64,000 nt of DNA from Streptomyces spiralis (GCF_014654675.1 NZ_BNBC01000054.1:1-64000); one strand, 5' to 3'; counted from the stretch's first letter, positions 32,940 to 41,689 are shown. Notes: generated from the letters alone by a model not told the origin. Numbers and translations: made by a program.

Positions 32940-32964
32940 GGCCTGATCGACGAGACACCCCCTA
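32940..32964. repeat. Isolated right end of the MITE family (copy C)
   Basis: GGCCTGATCGACGAGACACC (32940-32959) and the following CCCTA are identical to the right end of copy B at 6220-6244. The rest of the element is not recognisable upstream, so this is a decayed or solo end. It is followed directly by GCGT, giving a TAGCGT -10-like box in front of the LLM gene. Confidence 0.65.
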
Positions 32965-33020
32965 GCGTCGGGAGGGGCCGAGACGGTCGGCCTCGGAAAC
33001 GGTGACGTACGGAGGCACGC

Positions 33021-33902
33021 ATGCGGGTCGGTGTGCACATCAACCGGTTCGACAACGCGGGCGGCGCGCCCGCGCTCGGCATGGAACTGGCCGCCGCGGG
33101 GGAGGCGGCCGAGGCAGCCGGAGTGAGCCGGCTGTCGGTCATGGACCACTACTTCCAGATGGAGTTCAACGGCGGAGCCGAGGACCCGATGCTGGAGGCC
33201 TACACCACGCTCGGCTTCCTCGCCGGCCACACCTCCACCGTGCGGCTCGGCGCCCTGGTGACGGGGGTGACGTACCGCCACCCCGGGCTGCTCGCCAAGA
33301 TCGTCACCACGCTGGACGTGCTCTCCGGCGGCCGGGCCACGCTCGGCATCGGGGCGGCCTGGTACGACCGTGAGCACCATGGGCTGGGCGTGCCCTACCC
33401 GCCGCTCGCCGAGCGTTTCGAGCGGCTGGAGGAGACCCTGCGGATCTGTCTGCAGATGTGGGACCCGGACGCCGATGGCCCCTTCGAGGGCACGCACTAC
33501 CGGCTCGCCGAGACACTGTGCGTGCCGCCGCCGGTGAGCTCGCCGCACCCGGAGATCATGATCGGCGGCGGGGGCGAGAAGAAGACGCTGCGCCTGGTCG
33601 CGCAGTACGCGGACGTCTGCAACCTGATCCCCGCCTCCCCCGAGGAGTTGCGGCACAAGCTGGACGTGCTGCGTGGGCACTGCGACAGCGTGGGGCGCGA
33701 CTACGACGCCGTACGCAAAACGTTCGTGTACACGGGGGAAGCGGCGACCGAGGAGGACCTCGACACCCTGCTGCGGGACCTGGAGGGCTACGCCGGGCTC
33801 GGTGTCGACACCGTGATCCTGGCTCCGCGCCTGGGCGACCCGGCGGGCTGGATCGACCGTTTCGCCTCCCGGGCCGTCCGGCGCGTCGCCGAACTGGAGT
33901 GA
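33021..33902 (+). CDS. LLM-class F420-dependent oxidoreductase
   Basis: 293 aa. Begins MRVGVHINRFDNAGG. Typical features are LGALVTGVTYRHPGLLAKIV, TLDVLSGGRATLGIGAAWYD and EIMIGGGGEKKTLRLVAQYA, placing it in the F420-dependent LLM subgroup rather than the FMN luciferases. The substrate is not evident. GGAGG lies 6 nt before ATG 33021. It is followed by a strong terminator shared with the convergent FMN reductase. Confidence 0.88.
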   Translation: MRVGVHINRFDNAGGAPALGMELAAAGEAAEAAGVSRLSVMDHYFQMEFNGGAEDPMLEAYTTLGFLAGHTSTVRLGALVTGVTYRHPGLLAKIVTTLDVLSGGRATLGIGAAWYDREHHGLGVPYPPLAERFERLEETLRICLQMWDPDADGPFEGTHYRLAETLCVPPPVSSPHPEIMIGGGGEKKTLRLVAQYADVCNLIPASPEELRHKLDVLRGHCDSVGRDYDAVRKTFVYTGEAATEEDLDTLLRDLEGYAGLGVDTVILAPRLGDPAGWIDRFASRAVRRVAELE

Positions 33903-33913
33903 GGCCGCGCCGT

Positions 33914-33962
33914 GAACCCGGTGAGGGGCCCGAGCGCAGCGCTCAGGCCCCTCACCGGGTTC
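33914..33962. terminator. Bidirectional terminator, 17-bp perfect stem
   Basis: GAACCCGGTGAGGGGCC (33914-33930) pairs perfectly with 33946-33962. An inner palindrome GAGCGCAGCGCTC extends the hairpin. It lies 12 bp past the LLM stop and 12 bp past the stop of the convergent reductase. Confidence 0.85.
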
Positions 33963-33974
33963 GTCCGGGTCGGC

Positions 33975-34538
33975 TCAGGCGGCGACGGCCTCGCCGGCGT
34001 GGCCGTGCAGGCGGGCGACGACCTCGGTCAGCTGGGCGGCGACCTCGGCGTCGTCGACCGGGTGGGTCTCGGCGAAGCGGGTCACGGAGCCCGGGATGGA
34101 CAGCTTGATGTCCTCGATGACCTTGCCGCCGGCGATGCCCACGGCCTTGCGGGCGTCGTCCTGCGCCCACACGCCGCCGTACTGGCCGAAGGCGGTGCCC
34201 ACGACCGCGACGGGCTTGCCGGTGAAGGCGCCGGCGCCGTACGGACGGGACAGCCAGTCGATGGCGTTCTTCAGCACGGCCGGGATGGTGCCGTTGTACT
34301 CGGGGGAGAAGAGCAGGAAGCCGTCGGCGGCCTGGGCGGCCTCGCGCAGCTTGGCGGCGGCGGCCGGCACGCTGCCCTCGACGTCGATGTCCTCGTTGTA
34401 GAACGGAACCTCGGCCAGGCCCTCGAACAGCTCGACCTCAGCACCCGCGGGGGCGAGCTTGACGGCCGCCTCGGCGAGCTGGCGGTTGTGCGAACCGGCG
34501 CGAAGGCTGCCGACGAGCGCGAGGATACGAACAGACAT
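33975..34538 (-). CDS. NAD(P)H-dependent FMN reductase
   Basis: 187 aa flavodoxin-like protein of the ChrR/azoreductase-like family. The phosphate-binding loop is GSLRAGSHNRQLAEAA, LFSPEYNGTIPAVLKNAIDW is the signature segment, and GTAFGQYGG forms the other flavin loop. Such enzymes reduce FMN, quinones or azo compounds with NAD(P)H. ATG 34538 has a TTGGAG site. It is divergent from a TetR gene with two palindromic operators between, so TetR repression is very likely. Confidence 0.87.
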   Translation of the reverse strand: MSVRILALVGSLRAGSHNRQLAEAAVKLAPAGAEVELFEGLAEVPFYNEDIDVEGSVPAAAAKLREAAQAADGFLLFSPEYNGTIPAVLKNAIDWLSRPYGAGAFTGKPVAVVGTAFGQYGGVWAQDDARKAVGIAGGKVIEDIKLSIPGSVTRFAETHPVDDAEVAAQLTEVVARLHGHAGEAVAA

Positions 34539-34578
34539 GAAGACTCCAATGGGGGGCTGAAACACTGCCGTAACGATC

Positions 34579-34592
34579 CGGACCGAGGTCCG
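34579..34592. promoter_or_regulatory. TetR-type operator 1
   Basis: CGGACCGAGGTCCG is a perfect 14-bp palindrome in the divergent FMN reductase/TetR promoter region. Operator 2 lies 36 bp away. Confidence 0.7.
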
Positions 34593-34614
34593 TTTAATTT
34601 TCTACCAGACTAAC

Positions 34615-34628
34615 CGGACCACGGTCCA
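34615..34628. promoter_or_regulatory. TetR-type operator 2
   Basis: CGGACCACGGTCCA repeats the operator-1 core GGACCnnGGTCC with one changed edge base. It sits about 30 bp upstream of the TetR start codon, near its presumed -35 region, which fits autoregulation. Confidence 0.7.
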
Positions 34629-34658
34629 GTTTTCTTCCCGATGCTTTACGCTGGCTTC

Positions 34659-35324
34659 ATGTCCAGCACCCTCCCGCCCTTCCCCACGCCTCAGGAGCCC
34701 GTGGAGAACACGCCGGTGCTGCTCGAGCTCGGCACCGACGTGGACGAGCCCTGCCTGCGCGCCGACGCCGCGCGCAACCGCGCCCGGCTACTGGACGCGG
34801 CGGCACGCCTGGTGGCGGAGCACGGCGCGGCCGGCGTCACGATGGAGGCGGTCGCCGCGGCCGCCCAGGTGGGCAAGGGCACGGTCTTCCGCCGCTTCGG
34901 CGACCGCACCGGCCTGCTCACGGCACTGCTGGACCACTCCGAGCGGAAGTTCCAGGCGTCCATCCTGAGCGGCCCCGCCCCGCTGGGGCCCGGCGCGCCG
35001 CCGGTGGAGCGGCTGCGCGCGTTCGGCTGCGCCGCGCTGCGCCGCGCCGCCGACGACCTGGAGCTGCAACTTGCGGCCGAGCCCTGCCCCGACCGCCGCT
35101 TCCTGGTGCCGCCCCGCCAGGTGCGCTACGGCCATGTGCTCATGCTGCTGCGGCAGGCGGTCCCGGACGCGGACTGCGAACTGCTCGCGCAGACGCTGAT
35201 GGGCTACCTCGAACCCGCCCTGATCCACCACCTGACCCGGCAGTGCCACATGCCGATGGACCGGTTGCAGGCAGGCTGGTTCGACCTCGTCGAACGCGTG
35301 ACCGGCAGCGGGGGCTCGCGCTGA
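34659..35324 (+). CDS. TetR/AcrR-family transcriptional regulator
   Basis: 221 aa. The helix-turn-helix spans RLLDAAARLVAEHGAAGVTM to QVGKGTVFRRFGDRTGL (residues about 42-88). The C-terminal ligand domain has no specific signature. The start is ATG 34659: TACGCT (34647-34652) lies 6 nt upstream, suggesting a leaderless transcript; ATG 34641 overlaps that box and is less likely. It is divergent from the FMN reductase gene, with operators at 34579 and 34615. Its ligand is probably a quinone or another electrophile reduced by that enzyme (inference). Confidence 0.85.
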   Translation: MSSTLPPFPTPQEPVENTPVLLELGTDVDEPCLRADAARNRARLLDAAARLVAEHGAAGVTMEAVAAAAQVGKGTVFRRFGDRTGLLTALLDHSERKFQASILSGPAPLGPGAPPVERLRAFGCAALRRAADDLELQLAAEPCPDRRFLVPPRQVRYGHVLMLLRQAVPDADCELLAQTLMGYLEPALIHHLTRQCHMPMDRLQAGWFDLVERVTGSGGSR

Positions 35325-35379
35325 GAGCGGGCTGCCCTATCGAGAGCGTGCGGCCGGTCGTCGTCGAGGCCGGACGGGC

Positions 35380-36537
35380 TCAGTGGTGGCCGGCGAACAT
35401 CTCCAGCAGGCCCTCCGGCGCGTCCTGACGGAACAGCAGGGCCGCACCGCGGCCCGAGTCCTCCGCCGCCGCCTCGCTGCGCGGGAACAGCCTCTCCTCG
35501 TACGCCGTCAGCGCGGCCTCCACGTCGTCCGGCCGGGCGGCCAGGAACCGGCCGAGCTCGGCGCCGTCGAGCATGGCGAGGTTGGCGCCCTCGCCCGCGA
35601 ACGGGGACATCAGATGGGCCGCGTCGCCCAGCAGCGTCACCCCTGGCACGCGTTCCCAGCGGTGGCCCACCGGCAGGGCGTGGATCCGCCGCGGGACCAG
35701 CGCGCCGTCGGCATCGGCGACCAGTGACCTCAGGGCCTTGTCCCAGTCGGCGAAGTGCTCCAGGACCCGGGACTTCGCGGCCCCTGTGTCGCCGAAGTCG
35801 ATGCCGTCCAGCCAGTCCTCCGGGGCCTCGAGCGCCACGTACACATGCAGGCTGCCGTCCGTCTCGCGGTGCGCGAGAAAGCCCCGGCCCGCCCCGAGCG
35901 CGAAGAAGAACCCGCCGCCCACCACCTCGGCGGCGACCGGATGGCGTACGTCGGCCTCCAGCAGGTCCACCTCGACGAACGACACGCCGGTGTAGGCGGG
36001 CCGCGCCGCCGAGACCAGTGGCCGGATCCGCGACCAGGCGCCGTCGGCGCCGACCAGCAGATCCGTGGTGAACGCCGAACCGTCGGCGAGCCTCACCTCG
36101 TGCCGGCCGCCGCCCAGCGGCCGCGCGCCGGTGACCTTCGCGCCCCAGCGCACGGTGCCTTCTCGCAGCGAGCCCAGCAGCAGCTTCCGCAGGTCGCCCC
36201 GGTCGATCTCGGGCCGGCCGCCGGTGCCGTCGTCGGGCTCGTCCATGCGGACCACGGCGTCCTTGTCGAGCACCCGCGTGGCCTGGCCGCCCGGCAGCAC
36301 CGACTCCCGGAACCGCTCGTGCAGTCCGGCGGCGCGCAATGCCTCCTGGCCGGAGTCCTCATGGATGTCGAGCATGCCGCCCTGGGTGCGTGCGGCGGGG
36401 GAGGCGTCGAGCTCGAAGACGGCCGCCTCGATGCCGTGCACCTGCAGCACCCGGGCCAGCGTGAGGCCGCCGAGCCCGCCGCCGATCACGGCTATCGGGT
36501 GGTGCGGGATGTCGATCATGTCGGTCCTGTCGGTCAT
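35380..36537 (-). CDS. FAD-dependent aromatic-type monooxygenase (TetX-like)
   Basis: 385 aa class A flavoprotein monooxygenase. The Rossmann motif is IAVIGGGLGGLTLARVLQ, the second FAD motif is GDAAHLMSPFAGEGANLAML, and DLLVGADGAWSRIRP is the DG motif. The sequence most resembles TetX-like enzymes that hydroxylate polycyclic aromatics, including tetracyclines, but the substrate is not proven. GAGGAGA precedes ATG 36537. It lies 64 bp downstream of a TetR gene on the same strand and is probably co-transcribed with it behind the four-palindrome array. Confidence 0.85.
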   Translation of the reverse strand: MTDRTDMIDIPHHPIAVIGGGLGGLTLARVLQVHGIEAAVFELDASPAARTQGGMLDIHEDSGQEALRAAGLHERFRESVLPGGQATRVLDKDAVVRMDEPDDGTGGRPEIDRGDLRKLLLGSLREGTVRWGAKVTGARPLGGGRHEVRLADGSAFTTDLLVGADGAWSRIRPLVSAARPAYTGVSFVEVDLLEADVRHPVAAEVVGGGFFFALGAGRGFLAHRETDGSLHVYVALEAPEDWLDGIDFGDTGAAKSRVLEHFADWDKALRSLVADADGALVPRRIHALPVGHRWERVPGVTLLGDAAHLMSPFAGEGANLAMLDGAELGRFLAARPDDVEAALTAYEERLFPRSEAAAEDSGRGAALLFRQDAPEGLLEMFAGHH

Positions 36538-36601
36538 GGGGCTCTCCTCGGGGGGCGGCTGGACGGGCGGGGCACCGACGGCCCGGCGGGGGCGGTCTCG
36601 G

Positions 36602-37288
36602 TCACTCGGGCACGCTCGTGCGCTCGATGCCGTTGATCAGGGTCTGGAAGCCCCAGGACAGACGGTCCTCGGGCGCGCCGGACAGCAGGGGGCCGGCGAG
36701 GGCGGCGATGTGCGGGTGAGTGCGGTCCGACGCGCTGTGCAGGGCGTGCGCGAGCGCGTCCCACTCGGCCCGGTCGGTCGCCGAACCGTCGTGCGCCGAG
36801 TGCTCGGCGGCCGTCGCGGTGGCGTGCTGGAGCAGCAGGTCCACCCCCCACGCGGCCCGGTCGGGCGCGACGCCGCCCTCGTCGAGGAGGCCGAGCAGCG
36901 TCTCGATCAGGTTCAGGTAGTGCGGGCCGCTGGGCCGGGCGGTGAGCGCGGACCGGGCGAGCCCGGGGTGCTCCATGAGCATCGCCGTGTACGCCGTGAG
37001 CACCTGCTCGAGCCGTCGGCGCCAGCTGCCCTCCGCGGGCGCGGGGCCCACCGTGCCGAGCAGCTCGTCCAGCACGGCCGCGTGCAGCTCGGCGGTGTTG
37101 CGCACGTACACGTACAGCGAGGCCGGGCCGGTGTCGAGCTCCTGGGCCAGGCGCCGCATGGTCAATTTCTCCAGCCCCTCGGCCCGCAGCACGGCCACGG
37201 CCGTGGCCACGATGCCCTCCCGGGTCAGTGCGGGCTTGGCCGGGCGGTCGCGACGGCTGCGTGGGGCGGTGGGTCGGTGTGCTGTCAC
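36602..37288 (-). CDS. TetR-family regulator with TetR_C domain
   Basis: 228 aa. The helix-turn-helix is GIVATAVAVLRAEGLEKLTM then RRLAQELDTGPASLYVYV. The C-terminal domain (LEQVLTAYTAMLMEHPGLAR; LQHATATAAEHSA) is of the TetR_C type of classical tetracycline-like repressors. GTG 37288 is the start because upstream codons run into the operator array. It is the first gene of the TetR-FAD monooxygenase pair. The four palindromes at 37302-37358 begin 14 bp upstream of the start codon, so strong autorepression is expected. Confidence 0.85.
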   Translation of the reverse strand: MTAHRPTAPRSRRDRPAKPALTREGIVATAVAVLRAEGLEKLTMRRLAQELDTGPASLYVYVRNTAELHAAVLDELLGTVGPAPAEGSWRRRLEQVLTAYTAMLMEHPGLARSALTARPSGPHYLNLIETLLGLLDEGGVAPDRAAWGVDLLLQHATATAAEHSAHDGSATDRAEWDALAHALHSASDRTHPHIAALAGPLLSGAPEDRLSWGFQTLINGIERTSVPE

Positions 37289-37301
37289 ACGGCGACTGTA
37301 A

Positions 37302-37358
37302 CGAACATGTTCGTTGCGAACAAGTTCGTTACACACATGTTCGTGGCGAACGCGTTCG
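37302..37358. promoter_or_regulatory. Operator array: four 12-bp palindromes with a 15-bp period
   Basis: CGAACATGTTCG (37302-37313), CGAACAAGTTCG (37317-37328), CACACATGTTCG (37332-37343, one arm degenerate) and CGAACGCGTTCG (37347-37358). The start-to-start distance is exactly 15 bp each time, so neighbouring boxes face opposite sides of the helix. It lies between the TetR gene and the LacI-type gene and may affect both. Confidence 0.85.
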
Positions 37359-37437
37359 CCGCAGGCCGTACGTCTCCCGCCCGTTCCGCGCGGCCCCGAC
37401 GCCCCTGCCCGGTCCGCGCTCCCCGCCTTCTGCCAAG

Positions 37438-38484
37438 ATGCGGTACGTCATGGTGCAGATACCAGAACCCGCCGCGTCCTCGTCACCCGCACCGCACTCC
37501 GTCCCCACGAGTGCCGATGTGGCCCGCCTGGCGGGCGTCTCGCGCGCGACCGTCTCCTATGTCCTGAACAACACCGGCGCCGTACGCATCAGCGAGCCCA
37601 CCCGCCGCCGGGTCCACGAGGCCGCCAGAGAACTCGGGTACGTCCCCCATGCCGCCGCACGCAGCCTGCGCGCCGGGCACAGCCGGATCGTCCTGATGCC
37701 CGCCCCCGCCATCGCACCGGGCCCCCTCTACAGCCGGTACCTCAACGAACTCCAGTGGGCGCTCGGCCGACTGGACTACACCGTGGTGCAGCACGGGAAC
37801 GTCGGCCTGCACGGCGACGAGGCCGTCCGCGCCTGGGCCGAGCTGCGGCCGGTCGCGGTCCTGGTCCCCGGCGCCGGGATCGGCCCCGAAGGCGTCGCGG
37901 TGCTCAAGCGCTCCGGCGCCCGCGCCGTGGTCACCCTCGGACCCGAACCCGTGGACGGCGCCCACGCCCTGCTCATGGACAACGAGCGCGTCGGCCACCG
38001 CGCGGGCGCCCACCTCTACGCCCGCGGCCGCCGCCGGATCGGTGTCGTCGTGCCCGAGGAAAGCGGCCTCGAGATCTTCTCCCGGCCCCGCCTGGCCGGC
38101 GTACGGAACGCCCTGCGCGGCACCGACGGGACCGTGACCGAGCTGCCCCTCGGCTACGACGAGGAGTCCGCGGCCCGCCTCGCCGAACGCTGCCGCGGGC
38201 TGGGCCTGGACGCGGTGTTCGCCTACAACGACGAGTACGCGATGCTGCTGATGCGCGCCCTGCAGGACGACGGCGTCCGCATCCCCGAGGAGACGGCCGT
38301 GATCGGCGCCGACGACCTGATGCTCGGCCGGCTGCTGCGCCCCCGGCTGAGCACCGTGCACATCGACCTGCCCTCCGGCCGCTACGTCGCCGACCTCGTC
38401 GACCGGGCCGTACGCAACCCGGGCGCGGCAGCCGAACGGCTGACCGTGCTCGGCGCGACGGTGGTCCAGCGCGAGTCCACCTGA
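37438..38484 (+). CDS. LacI-family transcriptional regulator
   Basis: About 348 aa. The helix-turn-helix is SADVARLAGVSRATVSYVLN plus hinge RVHEAARELGYVPHAAARSL. The effector domain is periplasmic-binding-protein-like (VVVPEESGLEIFSRPRLAGV; VIGADDLMLGRLLRPRLSTV). The start is ATG 37438 or ATG 37450; no ribosome binding site favours one. Its target is not evident, since no sugar transport genes adjoin it. It converges on the thioredoxin gene across a strong terminator. Confidence 0.85.
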   Translation: MRYVMVQIPEPAASSSPAPHSVPTSADVARLAGVSRATVSYVLNNTGAVRISEPTRRRVHEAARELGYVPHAAARSLRAGHSRIVLMPAPAIAPGPLYSRYLNELQWALGRLDYTVVQHGNVGLHGDEAVRAWAELRPVAVLVPGAGIGPEGVAVLKRSGARAVVTLGPEPVDGAHALLMDNERVGHRAGAHLYARGRRRIGVVVPEESGLEIFSRPRLAGVRNALRGTDGTVTELPLGYDEESAARLAERCRGLGLDAVFAYNDEYAMLLMRALQDDGVRIPEETAVIGADDLMLGRLLRPRLSTVHIDLPSGRYVADLVDRAVRNPGAAAERLTVLGATVVQREST

Positions 38485-38551
38485 CCCGGGACGCGGAGGA
38501 ACGGCCCGCTCATGAGTGTCGGGCCCGCTGATGAGCAACGGGCCGTGCGAC

Positions 38552-38589
38552 GAGGGACGGACCCGTCGATGTCGACGGGTCCGTCCCTC
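38552..38589. terminator. Perfect 18-bp-stem bidirectional terminator
   Basis: GAGGGACGGACCCGTCGA (38552-38569) pairs without mismatch with 38572-38589 around a 2-nt loop (so in practice the top pairs open). A weaker inverted repeat built on ACGGCCCG and CGGGCCGT lies just before it (about 38502-38546). It is placed between the convergent LacI-type and thioredoxin genes. Confidence 0.85.
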
Positions 38590-38603
38590 ACGAGGAAGGG
38601 CCC

Positions 38604-39008
<405 letters not shown>

Positions 39009-39071
39009 GGCGTATTCCCTCTTCCTGGTGTGGGGACGTACTTCCTGGCGCGGGGACCGGACCGTCCGCAC

Positions 39072-39097
39072 AACACGGCCGACCCTACGGGTATTCC
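39072..39097 (-). promoter_or_regulatory. Sigma-R-type promoter of thioredoxin
   Basis: On the minus strand, GGAAT (39097-39093) is followed by 18 nt and GTT (39074-39072), the Streptomyces sigma-R consensus GGAAT-N18/19-GTT. The predicted start site is about 55 bp before the thioredoxin ATG. Confidence 0.7.
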
Positions 39098-39147
39098 GCG
39101 CGCGTACCCGTGTGGCCACGGCGCACACCACCCTCCAGACTGACGTC

Positions 39148-40578
39148 ATGACGGAAACGGAAACCATCGCGTACGACGTCGTGGTGCTAGGGGCCGGACC
39201 CGTGGGGGAGAACGTGGCCGACCGCACCCGCGCGGCCGGTCTGTCCACCGCGGTCGTGGAGAGCGAGCTGGTCGGAGGCGAGTGCTCCTACTGGGCGTGC
39301 ATGCCCAGCAAGGCTCTGCTGCGCCCGGTCATCGCGCGCGCCGACGCCCGCCGCCTGCCCGGCCTCAGCCAGGCGGTGCAGGGCCCCCTGGACACCACGG
39401 CGGTCCTCGCCCGCCGGGACGAGTACACCTCGCACTGGCACGACGACGGCCAGGTCCGCTGGCTGGACGGCATCGGCGCCGACCTGTACCGCGGCCACGG
39501 CCGTCTCGCCGGTCCGCGCACGGTCACGGTCACCGGCGCGGACGGCGGGCGTGTGACGCTGACCGCCCGGCACGCCGTCGCCGTATGCACCGGCACCGGC
39601 GCCCAGCTGCCGGACCTGCCCGGCCTCGCCGAGGTCCGGCCGTGGACCAGCCGCGAGGCCACCTCCGCGAAACACGTGCCCGAGCGGCTGATCGTGGTCG
39701 GCGGAGGAGTGGTCGCCACCGAGATGGCCACCGTCTACCAGGCGCTCGGCTCCCAGGTCACCGTCCTGGTGCGCGGCAAGGGGCTGCTGCCCCGGATGGA
39801 GCCCTTCGCCGGGGAGCTGGTCGCCGAGGCGCTCACCGAGGCGGGCGCCGACATCCGCACCGGCACCTCGGTGGAGTCGGTGACCCGCGAGAACGGCACC
39901 GTCGTGGCCGTCACCGGCACCGGCGACCGGATCGAGGCCGACGAGATCCTCTGCGCCACCGGACGGGCCCCGCGCACCGAGGACATCGGTCTGGAGACCG
40001 TCGGTCTTGAGCCGGGTTCCTGGCTCACGGTCGACGACACCCTGCGGGTGGAGGGCAGCGACTGGCTCTACGCGTGCGGCGACGTCAACCACCGTGCCCT
40101 TCTCACCCACCAGGGCAAGTACCAGGCCCGGATCGCCGGCGACGCCATCGGCGCCCGCGCCAAGGGCGAGCCCCTCCAGGAGCCGGCCCCGTGGGGCCCC
40201 CACGCGGCCACCGCCGACCACCACGCCGTCCCGCAGGTCGTCTTCACCGACCCGGAGGCCGCCGCCGTGGGCCTGTCGCTGGCGGAGGCCGAACAGGCCG
40301 GCCACCGGGTCCGCGCCGTCGACGTGGAACTCTCCTCGGTCGCCGGGGCCGGGCTGTACGGGGAGGGTTACCGCGGCCGCGCCCGCATGGTGGTCGACCT
40401 GGACGAGGGGATCCTGCGGGGTGTCACCTTCGTCGGTCCCGGCGTCGGCGAACTGCTCCACTCGGCGTCCGTCGCCGTCGCCGGACAGGTCCCGGTCGAC
40501 CGGCTGTGGCACGCGGTCCCGTCCTATCCGACGATCAGCGAGGTGTGGCTGCGCCTGCTCGAGGCGTACCGGGGCTGA
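39148..40578 (+). CDS. FAD/NAD(P)-dependent pyridine nucleotide-disulfide oxidoreductase
   Basis: 476 aa class I flavoprotein disulfide reductase related to dihydrolipoamide dehydrogenase and mercuric reductase. FAD motif VVVLGAGPVGENVADRTR; redox pair CSYWAC (C-x4-C) in GGECSYWACMPSKALLRP; NAD(P) motif IVVGGGVVATEMATVYQALG; FAD Asp in YACGDVNHRALLTH. The usual C-terminal HxxPTxxE is present as HAVPSYPTISE. The true disulfide substrate is unknown. It is divergent from the sigma-R thioredoxin gene and so may share a thiol-stress role. Confidence 0.85.
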   Translation: MTETETIAYDVVVLGAGPVGENVADRTRAAGLSTAVVESELVGGECSYWACMPSKALLRPVIARADARRLPGLSQAVQGPLDTTAVLARRDEYTSHWHDDGQVRWLDGIGADLYRGHGRLAGPRTVTVTGADGGRVTLTARHAVAVCTGTGAQLPDLPGLAEVRPWTSREATSAKHVPERLIVVGGGVVATEMATVYQALGSQVTVLVRGKGLLPRMEPFAGELVAEALTEAGADIRTGTSVESVTRENGTVVAVTGTGDRIEADEILCATGRAPRTEDIGLETVGLEPGSWLTVDDTLRVEGSDWLYACGDVNHRALLTHQGKYQARIAGDAIGARAKGEPLQEPAPWGPHAATADHHAVPQVVFTDPEAAAVGLSLAEAEQAGHRVRAVDVELSSVAGAGLYGEGYRGRARMVVDLDEGILRGVTFVGPGVGELLHSASVAVAGQVPVDRLWHAVPSYPTISEVWLRLLEAYRG

Positions 40579-40615
40579 CCGGCGCGGTGCCGGCGGCGGC
40601 GACGCCCCTCAACGC

Positions 40616-40666
40616 GGCTCGAGCCCCCGTCACGGCGGCTCGAGCCCCGTCACGGCAGCTCGAACC
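40616..40666. repeat. Two and a half tandem 20-21-bp units at the end of the deformylase gene
   Basis: GGCTCGAGCCCCCGTCACGG at 40616, then a 20-bp version from 40637, then a partial AGCTCGAACCC. Each unit contains the palindrome GGCTCGAGCC. The array covers the deformylase stop region and could form the terminator between convergent genes. Confidence 0.6.
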
Positions 40667-41294
40667 CGAGGGCCCGCGCCGCCTCCTCGGGTGTCGGCTG
40701 CGCCCAGCGCGCCGCGAGCGTCTCGTTCGAGGACAGCGAGCGCAGCTCGGCACGGTCGAGGTAGAGGGTGCCGTCGAGGTGATCGGTCTCGTGCTGCACG
40801 ATACGGGCCGGCCAGCCGGTGAACACCTCGTCCACCGACCGGCCGTGCTCGTCCTGCGCACGCAGCCGCACCTCGGCGTGGCGGGCCACCACCGCCTGCC
40901 AGCCCGGCACGCTGAGGCAGCCCTCGTAGAACGCGGCCCGTGCGGCGCCGACCGGCTCGTACGACGGATTGACCAGCACGCGGAACGGCTGGGGCACCCG
41001 CCCCCGCGCCCGTCGCACCTCCTCCGGAACCGGCGCCGGATCCTCCAGGACCGCGATCCGCAGAGGCACACCCACCTGGGGCGCGGCCAGTCCCACGCCG
41101 GGCGCCGCGTGCATGGTGAGGCGCAGCGCCTCGACGAACCGGGCCAGCAGCGCCGGCTCCAGCTGGCCGTCGAACGGCTCGGCGCCGCGCCGCAGCACCG
41201 GATGACCGGCCGTCACCACGGGCAACGGCCCGCCCGCGGCGAGAAGTTCCTCGACCCGCTCGGCAACGGGCGTACACGCATTCGGGCAGTCCAT
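40650..41294 (-). CDS. def: Peptide deformylase
   Basis: 214 aa. All three deformylase motifs are present: GVGLAAPQVG, EGCLSVPG and QHETDHLDG, giving the Cys and two His metal ligands and the catalytic Glu. It removes the formyl group from nascent proteins. The N-terminus has an extra ~25 residues (MDCPNACTPVAERVEELLAA) with two cysteines. Streptomyces usually carry several def genes; this is likely an accessory copy. Confidence 0.9.
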   Translation of the reverse strand: MDCPNACTPVAERVEELLAAGGPLPVVTAGHPVLRRGAEPFDGQLEPALLARFVEALRLTMHAAPGVGLAAPQVGVPLRIAVLEDPAPVPEEVRRARGRVPQPFRVLVNPSYEPVGAARAAFYEGCLSVPGWQAVVARHAEVRLRAQDEHGRSVDEVFTGWPARIVQHETDHLDGTLYLDRAELRSLSSNETLAARWAQPTPEEAARALGFELP

Positions 41295-41341
41295 CGCGCC
41301 AGCATGCCACGGCCCCGACCGGAGCCGTGGCACCGTCCCAC

Positions 41342-41689
41342 TCACACGTCCGCGAACTCGCCCGCGAGCGCCGAGGCGATGCGCAGGTGCGGCGCGGCCT
41401 CCTCGTGGCGTCCCTGCCGCTGGAGGGTGCGGCCGAGCATCAGCCGGGCGTAGTGCTCCACCGGGTCACGCTCCACGATGACGCGCAACTCCGTCTCGGC
41501 GCGGCGCAGCTGGGCCGAGTGGTAGTAGGCACGGGCCAGCAGCAGCCGCGGTCCGGTCTGCTCCGGCACCTCCTCGACCAGTGCGGCCAGGACGCGGGCG
41601 GCGCCGGCGTAGTCCCGGGCGCCGAAGAACAGCTGCGCGCGCTCCCAGCGCTCGGCCGGTGTTCCGTGGTCGTAGTACGTCGTGTTCAC
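41342..41689 (-). CDS. Tetratricopeptide-repeat protein
   Basis: 115 aa with about two and a half TPR units (AERWERAQLFFGARDYAGAA; LLLARAYYHSAQLRRAETEL; LMLGRTLQRQGRHEEAAPHL). The GTG start at 41689 has a strong AGGAGG site. Such small TPR proteins mediate protein contacts; the partner is unknown. It lies 47 bp upstream of deformylase on the same strand and may be co-transcribed with it. Confidence 0.8.
   Translation of the reverse strand: MNTTYYDHGTPAERWERAQLFFGARDYAGAARVLAALVEEVPEQTGPRLLLARAYYHSAQLRRAETELRVIVERDPVEHYARLMLGRTLQRQGRHEEAAPHLRIASALAGEFADV

Noticed and set aside
32881..32940. Left part of MITE copy C
   Set aside because: The sequence upstream of 32940 does not match the element interior or its left end, so only the terminal 25 bp was annotated.
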